In this document: positions 12,152-12,163 of the stretch, piece by piece
Numbering within the stretch: position 1 is the stretch's first letter
Layout of the letters: each line of letters opens with the position of its first letter
From: Caryophanales bacterium
Lineage (GTDB): Bacteria > Bacillota_I > Bacilli_A > RFN20 > CAG-826
DNA: 12,163 bases
Direction of reading: 5' to 3'
NCBI GenBank assembly: GCA_016280685.1
Contig: JAEEHE010000127.1
Coordinates: forward strand, 1-12,163
Notes under the pieces: model-generated
What the model saw: only the letters and a program-made list of their open reading frames with translations
Database searches by the model: none
Told to the model about the DNA's origin: nothing
Made by a program: the position numbers and the translations under genes

Positions 12152-12163
12152 ATGAAAAAGACA
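12152..12163 (+). CDS. Possible start of a divergent gene (MKKT...), cut by the window end
   Basis: An ATG followed by AAA AAG ACA lies about nine bases after the predicted start of the plus-strand promoter. MKK-type starts are common for secreted proteins, but only four codons are visible. There is no ribosome binding site ahead of it, unlike most genes here, so either the message is nearly leaderless or the true start lies beyond the window. Confidence 0.25.

Overview
The window reads as chromosomal DNA from a low-GC Gram-positive bacterium of the Bacilli/Mollicutes side. The signs are a low GC content, strong AGGAGG-type ribosome binding sites, TTGACA/TATAAT promoters, U-tailed terminators and a Mollicutes-style PotA with a long insert. 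Trp is encoded by TGG and no gene needs UGA read as Trp, so the standard bacterial code applies. No phage, IS element, CRISPR array or toxin system is visible. I cannot name the species.

Layout. Positions 1-1393 hold translation and housekeeping genes, all on the minus strand: initiator tRNA, rpsU, deoC and rpmF. Positions 1420-4693 are a tight minus-strand operon read in the order zinc-ribbon/TM2 membrane protein, rsmE, an unrecognised 251-residue protein, mtaB. Two of these products modify rRNA or tRNA. Positions 4717-5166 hold the only complete plus-strand gene, a two-CBS-domain protein, which converges on a small nitroreductase (5172-5690). Positions 5766-6784 are a tRNA cluster, all minus strand, in two transcription units: Ala-Met-(terminator)-Ile2-Ser and Cys-Arg-Pro. 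Positions 6851-11631 are the polyamine ABC transporter operon potA-potB-potC-potD, with genes 1-3 bases apart. Upstream of it lies a gene-free stretch of about 520 bases (11632-12151). At the right edge a plus-strand promoter points out of the window.

The most interesting element is the stretch upstream of potA. A good promoter (TTGTTG, 18 bases, TATAAT) starts a leader RNA of about 350 nt with several local hairpins. It ends in a typical intrinsic terminator just before the potA ribosome binding site. The 5' arm of that terminator is also the 3' arm of a 13-bp long-range helix, so the two structures exclude each other. This is the design of an attenuator or riboswitch controlling polyamine uptake. 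I recognise no known riboswitch class in it.

A second theme is the tRNA genes. Two of the three CAU-anticodon tRNAs (initiator and Ile2) have C instead of the nearly universal U at position 33, and the Ile2 gene also has an aberrant T-arm. Next to three tRNA genes (fMet, Ala, Pro) there are short inverted partial copies of the tRNA itself. The fMet copy forms a hairpin between rpsU and the tRNA and is complementary to the initiator anticodon arm.
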